A DNA stretch of 64,000 nucleotides from Nocardioides baekrokdamisoli. Its GTDB lineage: Bacteria; Actinomycetota; Actinomycetes; Propionibacteriales; Nocardioidaceae. Shown here piece after piece: positions 56,157-64,000 of the stretch. The DNA lies in contig NZ_AP019307.1 of assembly GCF_003945325.1 (NCBI RefSeq), positions 62,001 to 126,000 on the forward strand, in the 5' to 3' direction. The position numbers and the translations under genes were made by a program. The notes below the pieces were generated by a model that worked only from the letters and a program-made list of their open reading frames with translations, made no database searches and was not told where the DNA came from. Position 1 is the stretch's first letter; every line of letters begins with the position of its first letter.

Positions 56157-56444
56157 ATGCTGCTGCTGACATGTCCCTGGTGCGGTCCGCGGGACGAGAC
56201 CGAGTACCACTACGGCGGGCAGGCCCACGTGCCGTACCCGGAGGACCCTGCCGCGCTCTCCGACGAGGAGTGGGCCCAGTACCTGTTCTACCGGGACAAC
56301 CCGAGCGGACCGTACGCCGAGCGCTGGTCGCACAGCGGCGGCTGCCGCAAGTGGTTCAACGTCGTGCGTGACACCCGGACGTACGACTTCCTGGCCGTCT
56401 ACAAGCCCACTGACCCACGCCCCGAGATCGAGGTGACCCGATGA
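56157..56444 (+). CDS. soxD: Sarcosine oxidase delta subunit
   Basis: ATG 56157 has GAGAAGGA upstream and gives a 95-residue protein, the usual SoxD size. It has the zinc-binding [12 protein letters not shown] motif, [12 protein letters not shown] and the later Cys of [13 protein letters not shown]. It is a structural subunit of the oxidase. It overlaps soxA by 4 bases. A longer frame beginning at 56079 is inside soxB and is rejected. Confidence 0.93.
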   Translation: MLLLTCPWCGPRDETEYHYGGQAHVPYPEDPAALSDEEWAQYLFYRDNPSGPYAERWSHSGGCRKWFNVVRDTRTYDFLAVYKPTDPRPEIEVTR

Positions 56445-59329
56445 CCTCGCAGTCGCACCGTTTGCCGGCTGGTGGCCGGATCGACCGCTCTGCCGACCTG
56501 ACCTTCACGGTCGACGGCGAGACGTACGTCGGCCACCCGGGCGACACGGTGGCTTCAGCGCTGCTAGCCAACGGCCGGATCCGTGTCGGCGACTCGATCT
56601 ACCTCGGTCGCCCGCGCGGCATCATGGCCGCGGGTGCGGAGGAGCCGAACGCGCTGTTGCAGATCGGCGGCGCTGTGCCCGAGCCGATGGTCCCGGCCAC
56701 CACCCGCGAGCTCGTCGAGGGCTTCACCGCGACCACGCTGTCCGGCCTCGGTGTCCTCGACCCGGCCGGCGACCAAGCGACGTACGACAAGGCCTTCATC
56801 CACGCGGACGTGCTGGTGATCGGCGCCGGTCCGGCCGGGATCGCGGCGGCTCTGTCGGCTGCGAAGTCGAATGCGCGAGTCGTCCTCATTGATGACCAGC
56901 CCGAGATCGGTGGCTCGTTGCTGTCGAGCCGTCGCGAGCAGGTCAACGGCCGCCCCGCTGTCGAATGGGTTGCCGACGCCGCTGCGCGTCTCGCGGCTTC
57001 CGCCGAGGTCACCGTCCTCACCCGGACCACCGCGTTCGGGTCGTACGACGACAACTACGTCCTGGCCGTCGAGCGGCGTACGGGCCACCCGGGGGCTCAC
57101 GAGGGGAACGGCAGCTCACGGGCCCGCGTGTGGCACATCCGCGCCCAGCAGGTCGTGCTCGCCACGGGGGCGCACGAACGCCCGATCGTCTTCCAGGGCA
57201 ACGATCGGCCAGGCGTCATGCTCGCCGGTGCGGTGCGTACCTATGTGAACCGCTACGCGGTCACGCCTGGCGACGCCGTCGTGGTGGCGACCACCAACGA
57301 CAGTGCGTACGACACGGTCGAGGACCTGCTGGCCGCAGGCGTCAGTGTGGTCGCGGTCGTGGAGGCTCGGGACACGCTGTCCCAGCGCGCTGCGCAGGTC
57401 GCTGCGCGGGGCGTACACATCCTGGTCAGCTCGGCCGTGGTTGACACGTCAGCCGACGCGATCACAGGCCGGCTCAACGGCGTATCCGTCGCGCCGCTGG
57501 ACGACAGCAACTCCGCAGGAGCGGCGTGGGATGAGTTCGCATGCGACGTCCTGGCCGTCTCCGGAGGCTGGAACCCGCTGCTCCACCTGTTCACGCAGCG
57601 CAGCGGCAAGACCAGGTGGCACGAGGAGCTGAGGTCCTTCGTGCCTGAGGGCAGCGTGAAGAACCAGCGGGTCGCCGGATCGGCGACCGGTGCGATCACT
57701 CTCGCGGACTGCCTGCGTGGGGGATCCATCGCTGGCGCCCGTGCGGCTGTCGCAGCCGGGTTCGAGGCCGAGGCGCTCGAGTTCGTCGGGAGTGCTCCCG
57801 TCCTCGATCGCCGTCAGGCCCGGGACGTCTGGCTGATCCCCGGTCCGAGCGGTACGCCGGCGGAGTGGGATCAGCATTTCATCGACCTCGGTCGTGACCA
57901 GACGGTCGCGGACGTGTGGCTGGCGACGAGTGCCGGCATGAGCAGCGTCGAGCACGTCAAGCGTTACACCTCGATCGGGACCGGTGCCGACCAGGGCAAG
58001 ACGGCCGGGGTCAACGCCGCGGCCGTGATTGCGGAGGCGCTCGGTGGCGAGGGCATCGCCAAGGTGGGTACGTCGAGCAACCGCGCGCCGTACTCGCCGG
58101 TCGCCTTCGCAGCGCTGGCCGGTCGTGAGCGCGGTGCGCTGTTCGACCCGGTACGGACCACGCCTGTCCATCCGTGGCACGTCGCCCACGGCGCGGAGTT
58201 CGAGATCGTCGGCCAGTGGCTGCGGCCCTGGTACTACCCGCAGGCTGGGGAGGACATTCACGCCGCCGTCGAGCGGGAGACCGGTGCGGCGCGTACCGGT
58301 GTCGGCATGATGGACGCCTCCACCCTCGGCAAGATCGAGATCGCCGGCCCTGACGCGGGTGAGTTCCTCAACCGGATCTACACGAACGCGTACAAGAAGC
58401 TGCCGGTCGGCTCGGCGCGCTACGGGGTGATGTGTCGGCCCGACGGGATGATGTTCGACGACGGCGTGACCCTGCGGCTGTCCGAGGACGTCTACTACAT
58501 GCACACCACCACCGGCGGTGCGGCCGGCGTACTCGACTGGCTCGAGGAGTGGCTGCAGACCGAGTGGCCCGACCTGAAGGTGCACTGCACCTCGGTCACC
58601 GAGCAGTGGTCCACCATCGCCGTGGTCGGGCCGAAGTCCCGCGAGGTCATCGCCAAGGTGGCGCCGGATCTCGACGTCAGCAACGAGGCCTTCGGATTCA
58701 TGACCTTCACGGAGACGACACTCGCCTCGGGCATCCAGGCCCGGGTCTGCCGGATCTCCTTCTCCGGCGAGCTCGCCTTCGAGATCAATGTCTCGGGTTG
58801 GTACGGCAAGGCCGTCTGGGAGGACGTGTACGCCGCCGGCGCCGAGTGGGGGATCACCCCGTACGGCACCGAGACCATGCACGTCCTGCGCGCGGAGAAG
58901 GGCTACCCGATCGTCGGGCAGGACACCGATGGCACGGTGACGCCGCAGGACGCCGGGATGGACTGGATCGTGTCGAAGGCGAAGGACTTCATCGGGAACC
59001 GGTCATACACCCGGGACGACACGGCGCGTACCGATCGCAAACACCTGGTCGGTGTCCTGCCGGTGGACCGCACCACCGTTCTCCCGGAGGGGGCGCAGCT
59101 GGTCGCCGTCGGCACACCGCTGGACCAGAAGCCGGTCCGCATGGAGGGGCATGTCACCTCCAGCTACCGCAGCGTCGCGCTGGAGCGGCCGTTCGGGCTG
59201 GCGCTGATCAAGGGTGGCCGCGACCGCATCGGCGAGATCCTGCTGGCCACCGTCGGTGACCAGATGATCGAGGTCGAAGTGGCACCAACCGTTCTCTATG
59301 ACCCCGAAGGGACGAAGCGCGATGGCTGA
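56441..59329 (+). CDS. soxA: Sarcosine oxidase alpha subunit
   Basis: The 962-residue subunit starts with a small 2Fe-2S-like fold without the full Cys set ([20 protein letters not shown]). A dinucleotide-binding domain follows ([34 protein letters not shown]), with [20 protein letters not shown], then the C-terminal folate-binding aminomethyltransferase-like region ([35 protein letters not shown]). It binds NAD and tetrahydrofolate and makes 5,10-methylene-THF from the released methyl group. Starts inside the end of soxD and overlaps soxG by 8 bases. Confidence 0.95.
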   Translation: MTSQSHRLPAGGRIDRSADLTFTVDGETYVGHPGDTVASALLANGRIRVGDSIYLGRPRGIMAAGAEEPNALLQIGGAVPEPMVPATTRELVEGFTATTLSGLGVLDPAGDQATYDKAFIHADVLVIGAGPAGIAAALSAAKSNARVVLIDDQPEIGGSLLSSRREQVNGRPAVEWVADAAARLAASAEVTVLTRTTAFGSYDDNYVLAVERRTGHPGAHEGNGSSRARVWHIRAQQVVLATGAHERPIVFQGNDRPGVMLAGAVRTYVNRYAVTPGDAVVVATTNDSAYDTVEDLLAAGVSVVAVVEARDTLSQRAAQVAARGVHILVSSAVVDTSADAITGRLNGVSVAPLDDSNSAGAAWDEFACDVLAVSGGWNPLLHLFTQRSGKTRWHEELRSFVPEGSVKNQRVAGSATGAITLADCLRGGSIAGARAAVAAGFEAEALEFVGSAPVLDRRQARDVWLIPGPSGTPAEWDQHFIDLGRDQTVADVWLATSAGMSSVEHVKRYTSIGTGADQGKTAGVNAAAVIAEALGGEGIAKVGTSSNRAPYSPVAFAALAGRERGALFDPVRTTPVHPWHVAHGAEFEIVGQWLRPWYYPQAGEDIHAAVERETGAARTGVGMMDASTLGKIEIAGPDAGEFLNRIYTNAYKKLPVGSARYGVMCRPDGMMFDDGVTLRLSEDVYYMHTTTGGAAGVLDWLEEWLQTEWPDLKVHCTSVTEQWSTIAVVGPKSREVIAKVAPDLDVSNEAFGFMTFTETTLASGIQARVCRISFSGELAFEINVSGWYGKAVWEDVYAAGAEWGITPYGTETMHVLRAEKGYPIVGQDTDGTVTPQDAGMDWIVSKAKDFIGNRSYTRDDTARTDRKHLVGVLPVDRTTVLPEGAQLVAVGTPLDQKPVRMEGHVTSSYRSVALERPFGLALIKGGRDRIGEILLATVGDQMIEVEVAPTVLYDPEGTKRDG

Positions 59330-59888
59330 CCCGAGGACGTTGCGGCGTAGCCCGCTGACCGACGTCGACATGCCGACGAGCGAGCGCGTACGCCTGCGCG
59401 AGCTGCCGTTCCTCGCGATGGTCGGGGTGCGGCTGGACCCCGACGGCGAGGCCGCGATGGTTGCTGCCCGCGCCGTAGGTGTGCCCCTGCCGACGAGCTG
59501 CGGCGACGTGGCCTCGACCGACGTGCGCCACGTCCTCTGGCTGGGCCCGGACGAATGGTTGGTGATCAGCGACGAGCCGCCGGCCGCCTTGTTGGCCGCC
59601 CTCGCCAATCCGCTGGTCGGTCACCATGCGGCCGTGGTCGACCTGTCCTCGAACCGGACGACTCTGGAGCTGACCGGTCCGGCTGCGCGCTCGGTCCTGG
59701 AGAAGGGCTGCCCGACCGATCTGCACCCACGGGTCTTCAGCCCTGGCTGTGCGATCGTTACGACGATCGCACGGACCCCCGTTCTGCTCTGGCAGATCGG
59801 GCCCGAGAGCTACCGGATCCTGCCGCGCTCGTCGCTGGCCGCGTACGTCTCGGCCTGGCTCGCGGACGCGATCGTCGAGTTCAGCTGA
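59322..59888 (+). CDS. soxG: Sarcosine oxidase gamma subunit
   Basis: Starting at ATG 59322 (GAAGGGACGAAG upstream) the 188-residue product has [60 protein letters not shown] and [15 protein letters not shown], typical of the GCV_T-related SoxG. It completes the four-subunit enzyme. It overlaps soxA by 8 bases and its stop shares a base with the sdaA ATG. Confidence 0.93.
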   Translation: MADPRTLRRSPLTDVDMPTSERVRLRELPFLAMVGVRLDPDGEAAMVAARAVGVPLPTSCGDVASTDVRHVLWLGPDEWLVISDEPPAALLAALANPLVGHHAAVVDLSSNRTTLELTGPAARSVLEKGCPTDLHPRVFSPGCAIVTTIARTPVLLWQIGPESYRILPRSSLAAYVSAWLADAIVEFS

Positions 59889-61258
59889 TGGCGCTGTCGG
59901 CGTTCGACCTGTACTCGATCGGCATCGGTCCCTCGTCCTCGCACACGGTCGGTCCCATGCGGGCCGCGAAGCGATTTGTGGACGGTTTGGCCTCGGCTGG
60001 TCAGCTCGCGGACGTACGACGGGTGCGTGCCGAGCTGTTCGGCTCCCTCGGCGCGACCGGGCACGGTCACGGGTCGCCGAAAGCCGTCGTCCTCGGGTTG
60101 GAGGGCGAGGACCCGGCCACCGTCGACACCGAGCTCGCAGACGCCCGCCTGGACGGCATTCGGGCCGCGCACTCGTTGCACCTGGCCGGCGAACACCGCA
60201 TCGACTTCGACTTCGATGAGGACCTGATCATGCACCGGCGGCGTACGCTCCCGGCCCACCCGAACGGGATGACCTTCGCGGCGTACGACGCCGACGGGGT
60301 GGAGCTGCGTCACCGCACCTACTACTCGGTCGGTGGGGGATTCGTCGTCGACGAGAATGCGGCCGGGGCCGACCGGATCGTGGTCGACGAGACGCCGCTG
60401 CGCTACCCCTTCACTACGGGTGCCGAACTGCTCGCGATCTGCGCCCGGGAGAACCTCTCGGTCAGCGACGTGATGCTGGCCAACGAGCTGGCCTGGCGTA
60501 CCGAGGAGGAGATCCGCGCCGGCATGCTCAACCTCTGGGCCGTGATGACAGCGTGTGTCGAGCGGGGATTCCACCGCGAGGGCGTCCTGCCGGGCGGCCT
60601 GCAGGTCCCGCGGCGGGCGCCGGGGATGTACCGCGACCTCTCCGCGCGGTGGACGACCGATCCGCTGCACGTCATGGACTGGGTCAACGCCTTCGCGCTG
60701 GCGGTCAACGAGGAGAACGCCTCGGGTGGCCGCATCGTGACAGCACCGACCAACGGAGCCGCCGGCATCATCCCGGCGGTGTTGCACTACTACGTACGCT
60801 TCGTGCCCGGCGCGAACGAGGACGGCATCGTTCGCTACCTGCTGACTGCGGCCGCGGTCGGCATCCTGTTCAAGATCAACGCCTCCATCTCGGGGGCCGA
60901 GGTCGGCTGCCAGGGTGAGGTCGGCTCGGCCTGCTCGATGGCCGCCGGAGGCCTGGCGGAAATCCTGGGGGGCACGCCGGCGCAGGTCGAGAACGCCGCG
61001 GAGGTCGGCATCGAACACAACCTCGGCCTGACCTGCGATCCCGTCGGTGGTCTCGTACAGATCCCGTGCATCGAGCGCAACGCGATGGCCTCGATGAAGG
61101 CGATCAACGCCGCCCGGATGGCGATCAACGGCGACGGCAGCCACAAGGTCAGCCTCGACAAGGCGATCAAGACCATGCGCGAGACCGGCGCCGACATGAA
61201 GACGAAGTACAAGGAGACCGCCCGTGGCGGACTCGCCGTGAATGTGATCGAGTGCTGA
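59888..61258 (+). CDS. sdaA: L-serine dehydratase (iron-sulfur)
   Basis: The 456-residue enzyme deaminates serine to pyruvate and ammonia using a 4Fe-4S cluster. It starts [19 protein letters not shown], the family's N-terminal signature, and later has [40 protein letters not shown] with cluster Cys residues, and [20 protein letters not shown]. It is the last step of sarcosine to pyruvate conversion in this operon and is coupled to soxG by a one-base overlap. Confidence 0.95.
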   Translation: MALSAFDLYSIGIGPSSSHTVGPMRAAKRFVDGLASAGQLADVRRVRAELFGSLGATGHGHGSPKAVVLGLEGEDPATVDTELADARLDGIRAAHSLHLAGEHRIDFDFDEDLIMHRRRTLPAHPNGMTFAAYDADGVELRHRTYYSVGGGFVVDENAAGADRIVVDETPLRYPFTTGAELLAICARENLSVSDVMLANELAWRTEEEIRAGMLNLWAVMTACVERGFHREGVLPGGLQVPRRAPGMYRDLSARWTTDPLHVMDWVNAFALAVNEENASGGRIVTAPTNGAAGIIPAVLHYYVRFVPGANEDGIVRYLLTAAAVGILFKINASISGAEVGCQGEVGSACSMAAGGLAEILGGTPAQVENAAEVGIEHNLGLTCDPVGGLVQIPCIERNAMASMKAINAARMAINGDGSHKVSLDKAIKTMRETGADMKTKYKETARGGLAVNVIEC

Positions 61259-61289
61259 GCAGTCCCACCCACTGAGGACGGTCCCACGA

Positions 61290-64000
61290 ATGTTCAACAA
61301 GGTATTGGTCGCCAACCGCGGCGAGATCGCGATCCGTGCGTTCCGGGCAACTCGCGAGATCGGTGCCAGCACGGTAGCCGTCTTCCCGCACGAGGATCGC
61401 CGGTCCGAGCACCGGCTCCGGGCCGACGAGGCGTACGTCATCGGGGAGATCGGACACCCGGTCAAGGCATATCTCGATCCGCAGGGGATCGTCGACGTGG
61501 CCGTCCGCTGCGGGGCTGACGCGGTCTACCCGGGGTACGGCTTCCTCTCGGAGAACCCCGCGCTCGCCGAGGCCTGTGTGGCCGCGGGAGTGACGTTCGT
61601 CGGACCGCCGGCCGAGGTCCTGACCCTGACGGGCAACAAGGCCCGGGCGATCGCGGCGGCGAGGGCTGCGGGCGTACCCACGCTGGCGAGTGTGGAGCCG
61701 TCGACGGATGTCGAGGCGCTGATCGCGGCGGCGGAGGCGATTCCGGCACCGCTGTTCGTGAAGGCCGTGGCCGGTGGTGGCGGGCGCGGCATGCGACGTG
61801 TCGATGACCGTGCCGACCTGCGCGAGGCGATCGAGGTCTGCATGCGCGAGGCGGAGGGCGCGTTCGGCGACCCCACGGTGTTCATCGAGCAGGCGGTGAT
61901 CGACCCGCGGCACATCGAGGTCCAGATCCTGGCCGATGGTGCAGGCAACGTCATCCACCTCTTCGAGCGCGACTGCTCGGTCCAGCGCCGACACCAGAAG
62001 GTCATCGAGATCGCGCCGGCGCCGAACCTGGATCCGGAGCTGCGGGACCGGATGTGTGCCGACGCCGTCCGGTTCGCGCGCGAGATCGGGTACGTCAACG
62101 CGGGCACTGTCGAGTTCCTCCTCGACCCCGCGGGTGCGTACGTCTTCATCGAGATGAACCCACGCATCCAGGTCGAGCACACGGTGACGGAGGACGTGAC
62201 CGATGTCGACCTGGTGCAGTCCCAGTTGCGGATCGCGGCCGGGGAGACGTTGGCGGACCTGGGTCTGTCCCAGGAGTCCGTACGCCTGCGTGGTGCAGCC
62301 TTGCAGTGCCGGATCACGACCGAGGACCCGGCGAACGGCTTCCGGCCGGACACCGGTCGGATCACCGACTACCGCTCGCCCGGGGGTGCGGGCGTACGCC
62401 TCGACGGCGGCACCACGTACACGGGCGCCGAGGTGTCCGCACACTTCGACTCGATGCTCGCGAAGCTGACCTGTCGAGGCCTGACCTTCGAGAAGGCCGT
62501 GCAGAAGGCGCGCCGGGCAGTGGCGGAGTTCCGCATCGGCGGCGTGTCGACGAACATCCCGTTCCTCCAGGGCGTGCTGGCCGACCCCGACTTCGCAGCC
62601 GGTCGGGTGACCACAGCGTTCATCGAGACGCATCCCTGGTTGCTTGCCGCGCAGGCCACCACAGACGCGCCGACCCGGCTGCTCAACTACCTGGCGGACG
62701 TCACGGTCAACCAGCCGTACGGTCCGCCGCCGACGTCCGTCGATGCAGTCAGCAAGTTGCCGATGATCGATCTGACTGCGCCACCTCCGAGCGGAAGCCG
62801 CCAGAGGTTGTTGGAGCTCGGTCCTGTCGGATTCGCACGCGCCCTGCGGGAGCAGACGGCGGTCGCCGTGACGGACACCACGTTCCGGGATGCACACCAG
62901 TCCTTGCTCGCGACCCGGGTCCGCAGCATCGATCTGCTCAATGTCGCCGGACACGTGGCGAGGCTCACGCCGGAGTTGTGGTCCGTCGAATGTTGGGGCG
63001 GTGCGACGTACGACGTGGCCCTGCGGTTCCTCTCCGAGGACCCCTGGGAACGCCTGGCCGGCTTGCGCGAGGCGATGCCCAACATCAATCTGCAGATGCT
63101 CCTCCGGGGTCGGAACACGGTCGGCTACACGCCGTACCCGACGGCGGTGACCCGCGCGTTCGTGGAGGAAGCTGCTGCGACCGGCGTCGACGTCTTCCGG
63201 ATCTTCGACGCCCTCAACGATGTGGACCAGATGCGGCCGGCGATCGAGGCCGTCCGCGAGACCGGGACCACGGTGGCCGAGGTCGCGCTCTGCTACACCG
63301 GCGATCTGTCGAACCCCGGCGAGCGGCTGTACACCCTCGCCTACTACCTGCGACTGGCTGAGCAGATCGTCGACGCCGGAGCGCATGTCCTCGCGATCAA
63401 GGACATGGCGGGACTGCTGCGTGCCCCAGCCGCGCGGATCTTGGTGACCGCACTGCGACGGGAGTTCGACCTGCCGGTCCATCTGCACACCCATGACACC
63501 CCGGGTGGACAACTGGCGACCCTGGTGGCGGCCATCGAGGCCGGTGTCGACGCGGTGGATGCCGCCTGCGCCGCAGTGTCCGGGACGACCTCGCAGCCGT
63601 CCCTCTCCTCCCTGGTCGCTGCCACCGACCACTCTGAGCGCGAGACCGGGCTGTCCCTGGAGAACGTGTGTGCCCTCGAGCCGTACTGGGAGGCCACCCG
63701 GCGGCTGTACGCGCCGTTCGAGTCGGGCCTGCCCGCTCCGACGGGTCGGGTGTACACCCACGAGATCCCCGGCGGACAACTCTCCAACCTGCGCCAGCAG
63801 GCGATGGCGTTGGGTCTGGGGGAGAAGTTCGAGGCGATCGAGCAGATGTACGCCGCCGCCGATCGGATTCTCGGCCATCTGGTCAAGGTGACACCGTCCT
63901 CGAAGGTCGTGGGCGACCTCGCGCTGCACCTCGTGGCCGTGGGCGCCGATCCGGCGGCGTTCGAGGCCGACCCCGGCACGTTCGACATCCCCGATTCGGT
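61290..64000 (+). CDS. pyc: Pyruvate carboxylase (C-terminus beyond window)
   Basis: ATG 61290 has GAGGACGG upstream, 31 bases after sdaA. About 903 codons are visible. The N-terminal biotin carboxylase domain has FNKVLVANRGEIAIRAFRAT, FVKAVAGGGGRGMRRV, EIAPAPNLDPELRDRM and FIEMNPRIQVEHTVTE. The carboxyltransferase domain begins about residue 520 (TDTTFRDAHQSLLATRVRSI, NLQMLLRGRNTVGY, LHTHDTPGGQLATL). The biotinyl domain (MKM) is not yet reached at the right edge. It makes oxaloacetate from pyruvate and bicarbonate, feeding carbon from serine into the TCA cycle. Possibly co-transcribed with sdaA. Confidence 0.95.
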   Translation, partial: MFNKVLVANRGEIAIRAFRATREIGASTVAVFPHEDRRSEHRLRADEAYVIGEIGHPVKAYLDPQGIVDVAVRCGADAVYPGYGFLSENPALAEACVAAGVTFVGPPAEVLTLTGNKARAIAAARAAGVPTLASVEPSTDVEALIAAAEAIPAPLFVKAVAGGGGRGMRRVDDRADLREAIEVCMREAEGAFGDPTVFIEQAVIDPRHIEVQILADGAGNVIHLFERDCSVQRRHQKVIEIAPAPNLDPELRDRMCADAVRFAREIGYVNAGTVEFLLDPAGAYVFIEMNPRIQVEHTVTEDVTDVDLVQSQLRIAAGETLADLGLSQESVRLRGAALQCRITTEDPANGFRPDTGRITDYRSPGGAGVRLDGGTTYTGAEVSAHFDSMLAKLTCRGLTFEKAVQKARRAVAEFRIGGVSTNIPFLQGVLADPDFAAGRVTTAFIETHPWLLAAQATTDAPTRLLNYLADVTVNQPYGPPPTSVDAVSKLPMIDLTAPPPSGSRQRLLELGPVGFARALREQTAVAVTDTTFRDAHQSLLATRVRSIDLLNVAGHVARLTPELWSVECWGGATYDVALRFLSEDPWERLAGLREAMPNINLQMLLRGRNTVGYTPYPTAVTRAFVEEAAATGVDVFRIFDALNDVDQMRPAIEAVRETGTTVAEVALCYTGDLSNPGERLYTLAYYLRLAEQIVDAGAHVLAIKDMAGLLRAPAARILVTALRREFDLPVHLHTHDTPGGQLATLVAAIEAGVDAVDAACAAVSGTTSQPSLSSLVAATDHSERETGLSLENVCALEPYWEATRRLYAPFESGLPAPTGRVYTHEIPGGQLSNLRQQAMALGLGEKFEAIEQMYAAADRILGHLVKVTPSSKVVGDLALHLVAVGADPAAFEADPGTFDIPDS

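Noticed and set aside
61167..63929. 920-codon minus-strand frame opposite pyruvate carboxylase
   Set aside because: Shadow of the high-GC pyc gene; Arg/Asp/His-rich, no motifs, no ribosome site.

Overview
The window is GC-rich, with dense ATGA/TGATG gene overlaps, many GTG starts, and families common in high-GC actinomycetes (DUF222/HNH endonuclease, heterotetrameric sarcosine oxidase, ThyX, FdhF/YdeP oxidoreductase). It looks like a chromosomal segment of an actinobacterium, probably Nocardioides-like or another Propionibacteriales member. The taxon is an inference from gene content and codon style, not from a marker gene.

Left part (1 to about 18,310): accessory DNA. It holds the 5' end of a very large secreted RHS/YD-repeat protein (minus strand), a decayed IS3-family transposase, and a compact five-gene plus-strand cassette at 5137-11237. 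The cassette encodes ThyX-type thymidylate synthase, a DNA amino-methyltransferase, a phosphoribosyltransferase-like protein, an ORC/CDC6-like AAA ATPase with a winged-helix-like tail, and an unrecognised Rossmann-like protein. This is the best candidate for an undescribed (probably anti-mobile-element) system. Behind it lie an orphan membrane protein, two secreted unknowns, a frameshifted DUF3892 gene and another unknown. A 137/138-bp imperfect direct repeat at 12002 and 18169 brackets this last block. Its second copy ends 22 bp from the 3' end of glnA, which marks the edge of the island.

Middle and right part (18,328-64,000): core metabolism. After glnA and a large membrane protein come a formate dehydrogenase-like enzyme with its FdhD sulfurtransferase, then an almost complete choline-to-central-metabolism pathway in several operons. 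Minus strand: betB, betA (GMC choline dehydrogenase), and a quaternary-amine ABC transporter (ATPase, fused double permease, binding lipoprotein) form one operon; dimethylglycine dehydrogenase-like enzyme, etfB, etfA, purU form another; gbcA/gbcB (glycine betaine monooxygenase) a third. Plus strand: formaldehyde dehydrogenase, folD, a UPF0126/TRIC membrane protein, then glyA, soxB, soxD, soxA, soxG, sdaA and pyruvate carboxylase.

Together the genes can import choline/betaine, oxidise choline to betaine, strip its three methyl groups to glycine, convert glycine plus a C1 unit to serine, then pyruvate, then oxaloacetate, while C1 units leave as formate and CO2. Three local regulators (IclR, LysR, GntR) sit inside the cluster. 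I find a repeated GTTGC-N7-GCAAC type box in front of the betB operon, the dimethylglycine operon and iclR itself, and a CTGATATATCAG palindrome between gntR and glyA with a weaker copy before the formaldehyde dehydrogenase gene. An interposed stretch (39.8-46.0 kb) carries a DUF222/HNH gene, a large NHL/fibronectin-III secreted protein and two small envelope proteins. I saw no rRNA, tRNA or CRISPR array.
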